11,050 nucleotides of DNA, from NCBI GenBank assembly GCA_947476855.1, contig CANJSR010000138.1, positions 1 to 11,050 on the forward strand, given 5' to 3'. This DNA comes from Acetobacteraceae bacterium. GTDB taxonomy: Bacteria > Pseudomonadota > Alphaproteobacteria > Acetobacterales > Acetobacteraceae. How positions within the stretch are numbered: position 1 is the stretch's first letter; each line of letters begins with the position of its first letter. Below are positions 1 through 6,882 of this stretch, in pieces. The notes beneath the pieces were generated by a model. It saw only the letters and a list, made by a program, of their open reading frames with translations. It was not told where the DNA came from and made no database searches. The position numbers were made by a program, and so were the translations under genes.

Positions 1-30
1 CGTTCGGCTGATGCGGTACACCGTTCGCGG

Positions 31-1194
31 ATGATTGGTCCATTCCCCTTCAGCCTGTTCCCCAATCCCCGCGCCGGCACGCCCGGGGTTGTCACCCTGC
101 CCGCCAACGGGTTCCGCAGAGCGCGGAAGGAGATCGTGGGGTGGGAGGGGTACGCGGTGACGCCGCTGGTTGACCTGCCGGCGATCGCGGCCGACGCGGG
201 CGTGGCGGTGATGCGCCTGAAGGACGAATCGGAGCGCTTCGGGCTGGGCAGCTTCAAGGCCCTCGGCGGCGCCTATGCGGTCGCCAATATTCTTGCCGAT
301 GAACTCGCGCGCCGGGGCGTGGCGCCGTCCGCGACCTCGGCCGACCTGGCGTCGGGGCGCTATGCCGCCGCGACGAGGGCAATCACCGTGACCTGCGCGA
401 CGGATGGGAACCATGGCCGCTCGGTGGCCTGGGGCGCTCGGCGGTTCGGGGCACGCTGTGTCATCTTTGTCCATTCCGGCGTCAGCCAAGGGCGGATCGA
501 CGCCATCGCCCATTATGGCGCGGAGGTCCGGGTGGTTGCCGGCACCTACGACGACTCGGTGCGGGCCGCGACGCGGGAGGCGGAGGCGCAAGGCTGGTTC
601 GTCGTCTCCGACACGTCCTGGGCCGGATACACGGAGGTGCCGCGCGACGTGATGCAAGGCTACCGCCTGATGGCGGATGAGGCGGCGGACCAGTGGGAAG
701 GCGCGCCGCCGACGCATGTGTTCATCCAAGGCGGCGTGGGCGGTGTGGCGGCGGCGGTCTCGGCCCAAATGCGGGCGCGCTTCGATCCCGCGCCGGAACT
801 GATCGTGGTGGAACCGGATCGCGCCGCCTGCCTGCTGGCCAGCGCTGAACTCGGCGAGCCGACGGCGGTGCCCGGCAATCTCGATACGCTGATGGCCGGC
901 CTGGCCTGCGGGGAACCCAGCCTGCTGGCCTGGGGCGAACTGGAACGGGCGACGGCGGCCTTCATGGCGATCCCGGATGAGGCCGCGGTGGCTAGCATGC
1001 GCCTACTGGCCAAGCAGGGCGTGGTGTCCGGCGAATCGGGTGTGGCGGGCCTGGCCGGCTGCCTGTTGGCGGCAGCCGATCCGGCGGCGCGGGCGACATT
1101 GGGGCTGGGGCCGGACAGCCGCGTCCTGTTGTTCAGCACCGAGGGCGCGACGGACCCGGAGTTGTACCGCCGGCTGGTGTCCGAGGGGACCTGA
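31..1194 (+). CDS. dpaL: Diaminopropionate ammonia-lyase (PLP-dependent)
   Basis: This 387-residue protein should convert 2,3-diaminopropionate to pyruvate and two ammonia in the cytoplasm, using pyridoxal phosphate (fold type II, the threonine dehydratase/tryptophan synthase beta superfamily). The PLP lysine is visible at K76 in GSFKALGG. The phosphate-binding glycine loop is GGVGG at 234-238. D125 in TCATDGNHG and D194 in VSDTSWAGY match in spacing the two catalytic aspartates I recall from E. coli YgeX (D120, D189, with K77). The N-terminal stretch with FPNPRAG and YAVTPLVDLP is family-like and the length is close to the usual 400, so the ATG at 31 is accepted, although no Shine-Dalgarno is visible and only 30 bases precede it. 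It converges on ispDF. Its own operon lies outside the window, so its physiological role is not shown here. The family call is firm; substrate specificity rests on similarity. Confidence 0.85.
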   Translation: MIGPFPFSLFPNPRAGTPGVVTLPANGFRRARKEIVGWEGYAVTPLVDLPAIAADAGVAVMRLKDESERFGLGSFKALGGAYAVANILADELARRGVAPSATSADLASGRYAAATRAITVTCATDGNHGRSVAWGARRFGARCVIFVHSGVSQGRIDAIAHYGAEVRVVAGTYDDSVRAATREAEAQGWFVVSDTSWAGYTEVPRDVMQGYRLMADEAADQWEGAPPTHVFIQGGVGGVAAAVSAQMRARFDPAPELIVVEPDRAACLLASAELGEPTAVPGNLDTLMAGLACGEPSLLAWGELERATAAFMAIPDEAAVASMRLLAKQGVVSGESGVAGLAGCLLAAADPAARATLGLGPDSRVLLFSTEGATDPELYRRLVSEGT

Positions 1195-1244
1195 GCCGTA
1201 CCAGGCTCGGGTGAACGGACTTTATTGGCCGCGTTACTCAATTT

Positions 1245-1323
1245 CGTCATTCCCGGGCTTGTCCCGGGGACCAATCGCGGCGCCGTGCTGGTGATGGTCC
1301 CCGGGACAAGCCCGGGAATGACG
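1245..1323. repeat. REP-like inverted repeat, 29-bp perfect arms
   Basis: The arms at 1245-1273 and 1295-1323 are perfect reverse complements (29 bp) around a 21-bp centre. Each arm begins CGTCATTCCCGGGCTTG from its outer end and contains its own small hairpin (CCCGGG, loop CTTGT, CCCGGG), so the palindromes are nested. It lies between the convergent dpaL and ispDF stops and could act as a transcription terminator in both directions, but there is no T-run after either arm. Translated, it gives the VIPGLVPGT-type peptide that I recall as a common false annotation in alphaproteobacteria. The same family recurs, changed, at 6629-6759. The remaining 1195-1244 and 1324-1396 show nothing else I can name. 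Confidence 0.9.
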
Positions 1324-1396
1324 GGATGCATAGGCCCGGGCGGCGATAGGGTCGTTCACCCAACCATCCTGTGACGGTCACCAGCCAAACCGGACC

Positions 1397-2527
1397 TTAC
1401 CCCGGCAGCAGAACCGTCGCGACGGCCTGCGCCGCGATGCCCTCTCCGCGTCCGGTGAAACCAAGTTTCTCGGTCGTCGTGGCCTTCACCGAAACCTGGT
1501 CCACCGCCACCCCCAGCAGCTCCGCGAGGCGCGCCATCATGGCCGCGGCGTGGGGGGCAATCTTCGGACGTTCACAGATCAGGGTCACATCCACATTGGC
1601 CAGCCGCCCGCCGCGCGCCGCGATCCGTTCCGCGGCATGGCGCAGGAACCGAGCGCTGTCGGCGTCCTTCCATGTTGCCTCGGAGGGGGGAAAATGGCGG
1701 CCGATATCGCCCTCGGCCAAGGCGCCGTAGATCGCGTCGCACAGGGCGTGGATCCCCACATCGGCGTCGGAGTGACCGGCCAGGCCCTTTTCGTGCGGCA
1801 CCAGGACCCCGCACAGGAACAGCGGCCGGCCCTCGGTCAGGACATGCACGTCAAAGCCGGTGCCGACGCGGGGGATCATCACAGGCGCCATGGCACGCTC
1901 CAACCGGGACAGGTCCTCGGGGTAGGTCAGCTTGATGTTGTCGTCCGAGCCGGCGACGATCGCCACGCTCTCGCCCGCCGCTTCCAGCAGGGAGGCATCG
2001 TCGGTCGCCCCGACCAAGCCCGCGCGATGGGCGGCCAGCAGCACCGGAAACCGAAACGCCTGCGGCGTTTGCGCTCGGAACAGCCCCTCGCGTGAGACAG
2101 TGTCGGTGATCACCCCGCCCGCCACGCGCTTCAACGTATCCGCCACGGGAGCGGCCGGAATGGCACCCGGATGGGTCTTCAAGGCCTCGGTCAGGTCCGG
2201 AATCGTGCAGGCGGGAAAGAACGGGCGCGCGGCGTCATGCACCAGCACGATATCAGGCGCGAACGGCTCCAACGCCTCCAATCCCGCCCGCACGCTGTCC
2301 TGGCGCGTGGCGCCGCCTGGCACGACCGGCAGATGCGGCAGGCCGGCGAGCGCGGCTTCGATCGGCTCCTCCTCCCCCACCGGCTGGAGAAACGGGGCGT
2401 GTTCGGCCAGCCGGATCGCCGCATGGCGAATCACCGGCTGCCCCGCGAGGGTCAGGAACTGCTTGGGAATGTCCGCCCCGAACCGGCTACCCGATCCGGC
2501 GGCGACAAGAATGGCCGCGATACGCAT
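1397..2527 (-). CDS. ispDF: Bifunctional IspD/IspF enzyme of the MEP isoprenoid pathway
   Basis: This 376-residue fusion carries 2-C-methyl-D-erythritol 4-phosphate cytidylyltransferase (about 1-215) and 2-C-methyl-D-erythritol 2,4-cyclodiphosphate synthase (about 219-376), steps 3 and 5 of the MEP route to IPP/DMAPP. The IspD part shows the CTP-binding AAGSGSRFG (9-17), PKQ with K22, VHDAARPF (97-104) and [11 protein letters not shown] (196-206). The IspF part shows metal ligands D226, H228 and H260, with GHSDADV at 251-257 and the C-terminal [16 protein letters not shown]. The frame stays open far upstream, to 3757, but only as antisense of dus[12 protein letters not shown] at 2527 is the family-like start; an in-frame ATG at 2539 would add four residues (MGAG), and neither has a good Shine-Dalgarno. 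The segment after KQ, up to GGATRQ, is about five residues shorter than in E. coli IspD, with a strand replaced by [10 protein letters not shown]; this may be normal for the lineage. Fused ispDF genes are common in alphaproteobacteria. Confidence 0.93.
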   Translation of the reverse strand: MRIAAILVAAGSGSRFGADIPKQFLTLAGQPVIRHAAIRLAEHAPFLQPVGEEEPIEAALAGLPHLPVVPGGATRQDSVRAGLEALEPFAPDIVLVHDAARPFFPACTIPDLTEALKTHPGAIPAAPVADTLKRVAGGVITDTVSREGLFRAQTPQAFRFPVLLAAHRAGLVGATDDASLLEAAGESVAIVAGSDDNIKLTYPEDLSRLERAMAPVMIPRVGTGFDVHVLTEGRPLFLCGVLVPHEKGLAGHSDADVGIHALCDAIYGALAEGDIGRHFPPSEATWKDADSARFLRHAAERIAARGGRLANVDVTLICERPKIAPHAAAMMARLAELLGVAVDQVSVKATTTEKLGFTGRGEGIAAQAVATVLLPG

Positions 2528-2565
2528 GCCAGCACCCATGCCCAGGCGACGGGCCGGCGTCAATC

Positions 2566-2809
2566 GGGAAGGGCGGGGCTTTGCCCCGTGCCCGACCAGG
2601 AGGGCGCTGCCCTTCTGGACCTCCCGGCAAAGGCCGAGCCTTTGCAATCCGTTCGTTGGGGGGAAGGAGGGGCTTACCCGGACCGGGAAACCACGCGGTT
2701 GGCCCCTCCTTCCCCCCAACGAATTGGTTCCAAGGGCTGTGCCCTTGGCGGGGATCAAAGGGGCAGCGCCGCTTTGCGGGGTTTGGGGCGGAGCCCTGCC
2801 CTTCTCCCC
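2566..2809. repeat. Imperfect inverted repeat with arms of about 105 bp
   Basis: The left arm (2566-2672) and the reverse complement of the right arm (2703 to about 2809) align along their whole length. The innermost 21 bp are perfect (2652-2672 with 2703-2723, containing GTTGGGGGGAAGGAGGGG), and the centre is a 30-bp loop (2673-2702). The outer ends match well too (left GGGAAGGGCGGGGCT, right arm inverted GAGAAGGGCAGGGCT), while the middle of the arms has diverged. Smaller hairpins sit inside: CGGGGC-TTT-GCCCCG at 2574-2588 and CCAAGGGC-TGT-GCCCTTGG at 2730-2748. There is no transposase and no obvious target duplication. It looks like an old non-coding palindromic repeat or miniature element; its family is not identified. 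It is distinct from the CGTCAT repeats elsewhere in the window. Confidence 0.75.
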
Positions 2810-2822
2810 GCTGTAACACGGA

Positions 2823-2851
2823 TTGCACGAACGAGGCTGTGTCGCTAGTTT
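2823..2851 (+). promoter_or_regulatory. Candidate weak dusB-ntrBC promoter
   Basis: TTGCAC (2823-2828) and TAGTTT (2846-2851) are 17 bp apart in the only unique DNA upstream of dusB. Each box matches three of six positions of the sigma70 consensus, so this is weak. If used, transcription would start within a few bases of the dusB ATG, giving a leaderless or nearly leaderless message. That would fit the absence of a Shine-Dalgarno there. Confidence 0.2.
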
Positions 2852-2868
2852 GCCCAAATCATGGGCAA
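2850..2868. promoter_or_regulatory. Dyad spanning the dusB start codon
   Basis: TTGCCCA-AATCA-TGGGCAA is a perfect 7-bp dyad with a 5-bp spacer, and the ATG of dusB (2861-2863) straddles the spacer and the right half. The symmetry extends further with one interruption (AGTTTGCCCA on the left, TGGGCAACT on the right). It could be a protein operator or an RNA hairpin that hides the start codon; chance is possible for a 7-bp dyad. No regulator is assigned. Confidence 0.4.
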
Positions 2869-3934
2869 CTGTCGTTCGCAAATCACACAAACTGCCCTCG
2901 GACCAATCGACCTCGGTGACGGCGTCCGGATCGAGACGCCCGTCATCCTGGCGCCCATGTCCGGGGTCACCGACCTGCCATTCCGTCGCACCGCCAAGGG
3001 GTTGGGCGCGGGAATGGTGGTGTCGGAGATGATCGCCTCCTGGGCGATGATCCGCGAAAACCGCAAGACGCTCGATATGGCGGAGGTTGACGGCTGCGGC
3101 GGCACCTCGGCCGTGCAGCTTGCCGGCTGCGATCCGGTCGCGATGGCGGAAGCCGCGCGAATCGCCGTCGATCGCGGCGCGGACCTGGTGGACATCAATT
3201 TCGGCTGTCCGGTGAAGAAGGTCGCGGTCGGGCAATCCGCCGGATCGGCGCTGATGCGGGATGAGGCGACGGCGGCCGCGATCCTGGATGCCACGGTCAA
3301 GGCCGTGAAGGTACCGGTGACGCTGAAGATGCGGATGGGCTGGGACCACAACAGCCTGAACGCGCCCAAGCTGGCCCGCATCGCGCAGGATGTCGGCATT
3401 CGCATGGTCACGGTGCATGGCCGGACCCGCCAGCAATTCTACACCGGCACCGCCGACTGGGACTTCATCGCCCGGGTACGCGAGGCGGTGACCATCCCGC
3501 TGATCGCAAACGGCGACATTGTGACGGAGCAGGATGCCGCCGACGCGCTGCGGCGCTCGGGCGCGGATGGGGTGATGATCGGGCGCGGCTGCTACGGCCG
3601 GCCGTGGTTCCTGGCCCAGGTCGCCCATTTCCTCCACACCGGGATCCGCCTGCCCGAACCGACGCTCGCCAGCCAGAAGGCGATCATCCACGCGCATTAT
3701 GAGGCGATGCTGGAGCGGTTCGGCACGGGCCCGGGCGTCCGCCTCGCGCGGAAGCATCTGTCCTGGTATTCGCGCGGCCTGCCCGGATCGGCGGAGTTCC
3801 GCGCCACCGTGACCCGCCTGCCGGACGCCGATGCCGTGATCGCGTTGATCGATTCGTTCTACGACCCCTTGATCGACCGTGACGTGACCCGGCAGGCGCC
3901 GGACCGCTCCGAAACCCTCGCGGAGGCTGCATGA
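2861..3934 (+). CDS. dusB: tRNA-dihydrouridine synthase (DusB/NifR3)
   Basis: This 357-residue FMN enzyme reduces uridines in the tRNA D-loop to dihydrouridine using NADPH. The TIM-barrel signatures are in order: [16 protein letters not shown] (27-42, FMN site), [11 protein letters not shown] (111-121) with the catalytic cysteine at C116, LKMRMGW (155-161), [12 protein letters not shown] (185-196), IANGDI (215-220) and [13 protein letters not shown] (237-249). The C-terminal RNA-binding helical region includes ARKHLSWY. The ATG at 2861 is the only ATG, GTG or TTG before the conserved [18 protein letters not shown], so the start is well constrained despite the absence of a Shine-Dalgarno. It is the first gene of the plus-strand ntr cluster; its TGA overlaps the ntrB ATG (ATGA at 3931-3934). 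In alphaproteobacteria this dus gene (nifR3) is classically found upstream of ntrB, which supports the assignment. Confidence 0.95.
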   Translation: MGNCRSQITQTALGPIDLGDGVRIETPVILAPMSGVTDLPFRRTAKGLGAGMVVSEMIASWAMIRENRKTLDMAEVDGCGGTSAVQLAGCDPVAMAEAARIAVDRGADLVDINFGCPVKKVAVGQSAGSALMRDEATAAAILDATVKAVKVPVTLKMRMGWDHNSLNAPKLARIAQDVGIRMVTVHGRTRQQFYTGTADWDFIARVREAVTIPLIANGDIVTEQDAADALRRSGADGVMIGRGCYGRPWFLAQVAHFLHTGIRLPEPTLASQKAIIHAHYEAMLERFGTGPGVRLARKHLSWYSRGLPGSAEFRATVTRLPDADAVIALIDSFYDPLIDRDVTRQAPDRSETLAEAA

Positions 3935-5061
3935 GCACCACTCTCACGCGCCCGCGCCGCAAGGCCCCGGTGCCGCCGGCGGTTGATACCGCGGCCGTCC
4001 TGGGCGCCCTGCCGGTGCCCGTGATCCTGTTGGATGAGGACAACCGGTTTCGCCTGGTCAACCAGGCGGCCGAACAGTTCCTCGGCATCTCCTCCGCCGG
4101 GCTGTCGCAGTTGCGGATGCAGGACCTGATCCCGGCCGACAATCCGCTGTTCCTGCTGATCGAGCAGGTGCGCGCGACCGAGGCCTCGATCGCCGACCAT
4201 GACCTGACGCTCGAAAGCCCGCGCCTGCACAAGCGCGGCATCACCGTCCAGGGATCGACGTTGCCCGAGGAACCGGGCGCGGTGCTGCTGATCATGCAGG
4301 ATGCGTCAACGGCGCGCTCGCTCGACCGTCAACTGGCCTTTCGCGGGGCGGCGCGGTCCGTCACCGGCATGGCCGCGATCCTGGCGCATGAGGTCAAGAA
4401 CCCGCTGTCCGGCATCCGCGGCGCGGCGCAGCTGCTGGAAGGTAGCGTCGGGCCGGCGGATCGCGAGCTCGCGGAACTGATCAGGGATGAGGCTGACCGC
4501 ATCCGCGCCTTGGTCGACCGGATGGAGGCGTTCGGCGAAAAGCCGATTTCCCGTTCGGCGGTGAACATCCACCGGGTGCTGGAGCATGTCCGCAGGCTCG
4601 CCCATACCGGCTTCGCGTCCGGCGTGCGCTTCGTCGAAACCTACGATCCGTCGCTGCCGCCGGTCTGGGGCAATCGCGACCAACTGATCCAGGTGATCCT
4701 TAATCTGGTGAAGAACGCGGCCGAGGCGGTGACCCAGGCGGGCATCGCGCATCCGGAAATCACGCTGGCGACCGGGTTCCAGCATGGCGTGCGGATCGCG
4801 GTGCCGGGATCGCGGACGCGGGTCGACCTGCCGTTGTTCGTCGCCGTACGCGACAACGGTCCGGGCATTCCCGACGACATGCGCCCGCATCTGTTTGAGC
4901 CGTTCGTCACCTCCAAGGCGACCGGCAGCGGCCTCGGCCTGGCGCTCGTGGCCAAGATCGTCGGCGACCATGGCGGCCTGATCGAGGTCACCAGCCGTCC
5001 CGGCCGCACGGAATTCAGGCTGCATCTGCCCGTGATCATCGAGAAGGACGCCGATCAGTGA
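3931..5061 (+). CDS. ntrB: Nitrogen regulation sensor kinase NtrB (GlnL)
   Basis: This 376-residue cytoplasmic histidine kinase has no membrane segment. It has a PAS-like sensor domain (about 20-125, with [21 protein letters not shown]), a HisKA domain with the phospho-histidine H153 in [19 protein letters not shown], and a HATPase domain with N-box [10 protein letters not shown] (N262), G1 box DNGPG (308-312), F-box LFEPFVTSK and G2 box GSGLGLAL (332-339). In the family it phosphorylates and dephosphorylates NtrC under control of the PII protein GlnB, reporting nitrogen status. GGAGG lies at 3922-3926, four bases before the ATG, inside the end of dusB. The ATGA overlap with dusB and the GTGA overlap with ntrC indicate translational coupling in one operon. 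No oddity in the catalytic boxes. Confidence 0.95.
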   Translation: MSTTLTRPRRKAPVPPAVDTAAVLGALPVPVILLDEDNRFRLVNQAAEQFLGISSAGLSQLRMQDLIPADNPLFLLIEQVRATEASIADHDLTLESPRLHKRGITVQGSTLPEEPGAVLLIMQDASTARSLDRQLAFRGAARSVTGMAAILAHEVKNPLSGIRGAAQLLEGSVGPADRELAELIRDEADRIRALVDRMEAFGEKPISRSAVNIHRVLEHVRRLAHTGFASGVRFVETYDPSLPPVWGNRDQLIQVILNLVKNAAEAVTQAGIAHPEITLATGFQHGVRIAVPGSRTRVDLPLFVAVRDNGPGIPDDMRPHLFEPFVTSKATGSGLGLALVAKIVGDHGGLIEVTSRPGRTEFRLHLPVIIEKDADQ

Positions 5062-6521
5062 CCTTGCCCACCGTCCTTGTCGCCGACGACGACCGCTCCA
5101 TCCGCACCGTCCTGACACAGGCCCTGGGCCGCTCGGGCTATCAGGTGCGCAGCACCGGCAATGCCGCGACACTGTGGCGCTGGGTGGAGGAAGGGGAGGG
5201 CGATCTGGTCATCACCGACGTGGTGATGCCGGATGAAAACGGCCTTGACCTGATCCCGCGCATCAAGCGCATCCGCCCCGACCTGCGGGTGGTGGTCATG
5301 AGCGCGCAGTCCACGCTGATGACCGCGGTCAAGGCCGCCCAGCGCGGGGCGTTCGAGTATCTGCCGAAGCCCTTCGACCTCCAGGAACTGCTGTCCGTCG
5401 TCGGTCGCGCGCTGGCCCAGCCGGTGGAAGCCTCGACGACGCCGATCGAGCCGCGCGATGCCGAGGAACGCCTGCCGCTGATCGGCCGCAGCCCGGCGAT
5501 GCAGGAAATCTATCGCACGATCGCGAGGCTCACGACCGCCGACCTGACCGTGATGATCAACGGCGAATCGGGTACCGGCAAGGAACTGGTGGCCCGCGCG
5601 CTGCACGACTACGGCAAGCGGCGGGCCGGGCCGTTCGTGGCGATCAACATGGCCGCGATTCCGCGTGAACTGATCGAAAGCGAGCTGTTCGGCCATGAAC
5701 GCGGCGCCTTCACCGGCGCCACCAACCGCAGCCAGGGCCGGTTCGAGCAGGCGAATGGCGGGACCCTGTTCCTCGATGAGATCGGCGACATGCCGCCCGA
5801 GGCGCAGACCCGCCTGCTGCGCGTGCTCCAGGAAGGCGAGTTCACGAGTGTCGGCGGCCGCCAGCCGATCAAGGCCAATGTCCGCATCGTCGCCGCCACG
5901 CACCGCGACCTGCGCAACGCGATCCGCCAGGGCCTGTTCCGCGAGGATCTGTTCTACCGCCTGAACGTCGTCCCCATCCGCCTGCCGCCGCTGCGCGAGC
6001 GGGTGGAGGACATTGCCCTGCTCGCCCGCCACTTCCTGGACCGCGCGCGGGAGGACGGGCTGCCGAACAAGACCCTCGACCAGGGCGCGATCGACCGCCT
6101 GCGCCAGCATTCCTGGCCGGGCAACGTGCGGGAACTCGAAAACTTGATGCGGCGCCTGGCCGCCTTGTGCCCCGAGGAAACCATCACCGCCGATGTGGTT
6201 GCGATGGAACTCGTGGACGCCGCCCCGCCGGTGGAGATGCAGACCGCGGCCTCCACCCAGTCCCCCGCCGGCCCCGAGACGCTGGCCCGCTCGGTGGAGC
6301 GGCACATCAAGGAGTTCTTCGTCACCCACAATGACGGCGTGGGCGTGACGGACCTGTACGACAAGATTCTGGCCGAGGTCGAACGCCCCCTGATCCGCCT
6401 GACCCTGGGCGTGACCCGAGGCAACCAGATCAAGGCCGCCGCGATGCTGGGGCTGAACCGGAACACGCTGCGGAAGAAGATCCGGGATCTGGAGATTCCG
6501 GTGGTTCGGGGCCTGATGTGA
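5058..6521 (+). CDS. ntrC: Nitrogen regulator NtrC (sigma54 activator)
   Basis: This 487-residue response regulator has three domains. The receiver (about 1-120) has the acidic pocket D11/D12, phospho-acceptor D54 in [11 protein letters not shown] and K104 in PKPF. The sigma54-interacting AAA+ domain (about 140-375) has Walker A GESGTGKE (169-176), an intact GAFTGA loop (216-221), Walker [12 protein letters not shown] (D240/E241), the [20 protein letters not shown] segment and [10 protein letters not shown]. The C-terminal Fis-type HTH is at about 452-477 ([18 protein letters not shown]). It should activate sigma54 promoters of nitrogen-assimilation genes when phosphorylated by NtrB. The start is GTG at 5058 in a GTGA overlap with the ntrB stop; GAGAAGGA at 5041-5048 is a good Shine-Dalgarno, nine bases upstream. 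It is the last gene of the coupled group: 361 non-coding bases follow before ntrY. Confidence 0.96.
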   Translation: MTLPTVLVADDDRSIRTVLTQALGRSGYQVRSTGNAATLWRWVEEGEGDLVITDVVMPDENGLDLIPRIKRIRPDLRVVVMSAQSTLMTAVKAAQRGAFEYLPKPFDLQELLSVVGRALAQPVEASTTPIEPRDAEERLPLIGRSPAMQEIYRTIARLTTADLTVMINGESGTGKELVARALHDYGKRRAGPFVAINMAAIPRELIESELFGHERGAFTGATNRSQGRFEQANGGTLFLDEIGDMPPEAQTRLLRVLQEGEFTSVGGRQPIKANVRIVAATHRDLRNAIRQGLFREDLFYRLNVVPIRLPPLRERVEDIALLARHFLDRAREDGLPNKTLDQGAIDRLRQHSWPGNVRELENLMRRLAALCPEETITADVVAMELVDAAPPVEMQTAASTQSPAGPETLARSVERHIKEFFVTHNDGVGVTDLYDKILAEVERPLIRLTLGVTRGNQIKAAAMLGLNRNTLRKKIRDLEIPVVRGLM

Positions 6522-6576
6522 TGGGTGGGGCGGGCGTCTCTTCATCCGACGTAGCCTTGGGCGGCCGCTCTTTCCT

Positions 6577-6591
6577 CGTCATGGCCGGGCT
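6577..6591. repeat. Fragment of a REP-like copy
   Basis: CGTCATGGCCGGGCT matches the outer end of the arm of the large inverted repeat that begins about 50 bp downstream, in direct orientation. The following bases (CTTGCCCTGCG) diverge after the shared half, so this looks like a decayed or partial second copy. Confidence 0.6.
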
Positions 6592-6628
6592 CTTGCCCTG
6601 CGCGGCTGCGCCCAGTTGCGCCGCAACG

Positions 6629-6759
6629 GCCCCTCTCTCCGTCATGGCCGGGCTTGACCCGGCCACCCGCCCGATGGCGGTTGCGCCACGCGCGGTTCGT
6701 CGCACCACGATCGGTGCGCGGGTGGCCGGGTCAAGCCCGGCCATGACGGAGAGAGGGGC
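6629..6759. repeat. REP-like inverted repeat, 42-bp perfect arms
   Basis: The arms at 6629-6670 and 6718-6759 are perfect reverse complements over 42 bp, with a 47-bp centre (6671-6717) that is itself weakly symmetric. Each arm carries CGTCATGGCCGGGCTTGACC and contains a nested hairpin GGCCGGG-CTTGA-CCCGGCC. The outermost part of the arms (CCCCTCTCTC / GAGAGAGGGG) is not present in the related copy at 1245-1323. As RNA this would be a very stable stem between ntrC and ntrY and could attenuate read-through or stabilise the dusB-ntrBC message. No T-run follows, so it is not a classic intrinsic terminator. Confidence 0.92.
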
Positions 6760-6835
6760 AGCCTGCCGGGGTAGGGCAACGGCCAGATCCCCGTACGCAA
6801 CGGCAAGCTCCCCGCACACGACGGAGAGAGGGGGC
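6745..6835. repeat. Duplicated flank of the REP-like element
   Basis: GACGGAGAGAGGGGC occurs at 6745-6759, the outer end of the right arm of the inverted repeat, and again in direct orientation at 6820-6835 with one extra G. The two copies bracket a 60-bp stretch (6760-6819) that contains the 21-bp tandem repeat. It may be a remnant of another repeat end or a small duplication. Confidence 0.55.
6776..6817. repeat. 21-bp tandem direct repeat, two units plus a remnant
   Basis: The units at 6776-6796 and 6797-6817 are adjacent and match at 18 of 21 positions (shared start GCAACGGC, shared TCCCCG). A third, looser match that shares CAAGCTCCCC lies at about 6844-6864, just before ntrY. No function is suggested by the sequence. 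Confidence 0.6.
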
Positions 6836-6882
6836 TCGCCGCCGACCGCCAAGCTCCCCCTCACCCCACGCCCGGCCCCCGC

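Larger units (their letters stand above)
2528..2860. other. Divergent intergenic region between ispDF and dusB
   Basis: These 333 bp must carry the promoters of both divergent genes, yet 2566 to about 2809 is occupied by a long imperfect inverted repeat. That leaves about 38 bp next to ispDF and about 50 bp next to dusB as unique sequence. No convincing ORF is present: the open frames through it translate into low-complexity Pro/Gly/Arg-rich peptides typical of palindromic repeats. I found no sigma54 (GG-N10-GC type TGGCAC/TTGC) element. Confidence 0.7.
6522..6882. other. Repeat-rich gap between ntrC and ntrY
   Basis: No credible gene lies in these 361 bp. An open frame at 6518-6886 begins inside the ntrC stop region and reads VMAGLDPATR and AGSSPAMTERG, which are the translations of a palindromic repeat, not a protein. 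The stretch holds one complete inverted repeat, a fragment of another copy, a duplicated flank and a short tandem repeat, each described separately. No sigma54 or strong sigma70 promoter for ntrY was recognised. Confidence 0.75.

Noticed and set aside
1245..1323. Intrinsic terminator for dpaL and ispDF
   Set aside because: The stem is strong, but no T-run follows on either strand, and the same family occurs elsewhere as a dispersed repeat, so it was listed as a repeat only.
1371..1381. Short palindrome GTGACGGTCAC downstream of ispDF
   Set aside because: A 5-bp half-site dyad is easily expected by chance in this composition and has no T-run or other context.
2566..2809. Insertion sequence
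   Set aside because: There is no transposase frame, the element is too short, and no target-site duplication is evident at the ends.
2528..3757. Upstream extension of the ispDF frame to a 786-residue protein
   Set aside because: The added part is antisense to dusB and crosses the inverted repeat; IspD begins naturally at [11 protein letters not shown].
5055..6545. A 496-residue minus-strand frame opposite ntrC
   Set aside because: It mirrors ntrC almost base for base and has a low-complexity composition; NtrC has complete, conserved motifs on the other strand.
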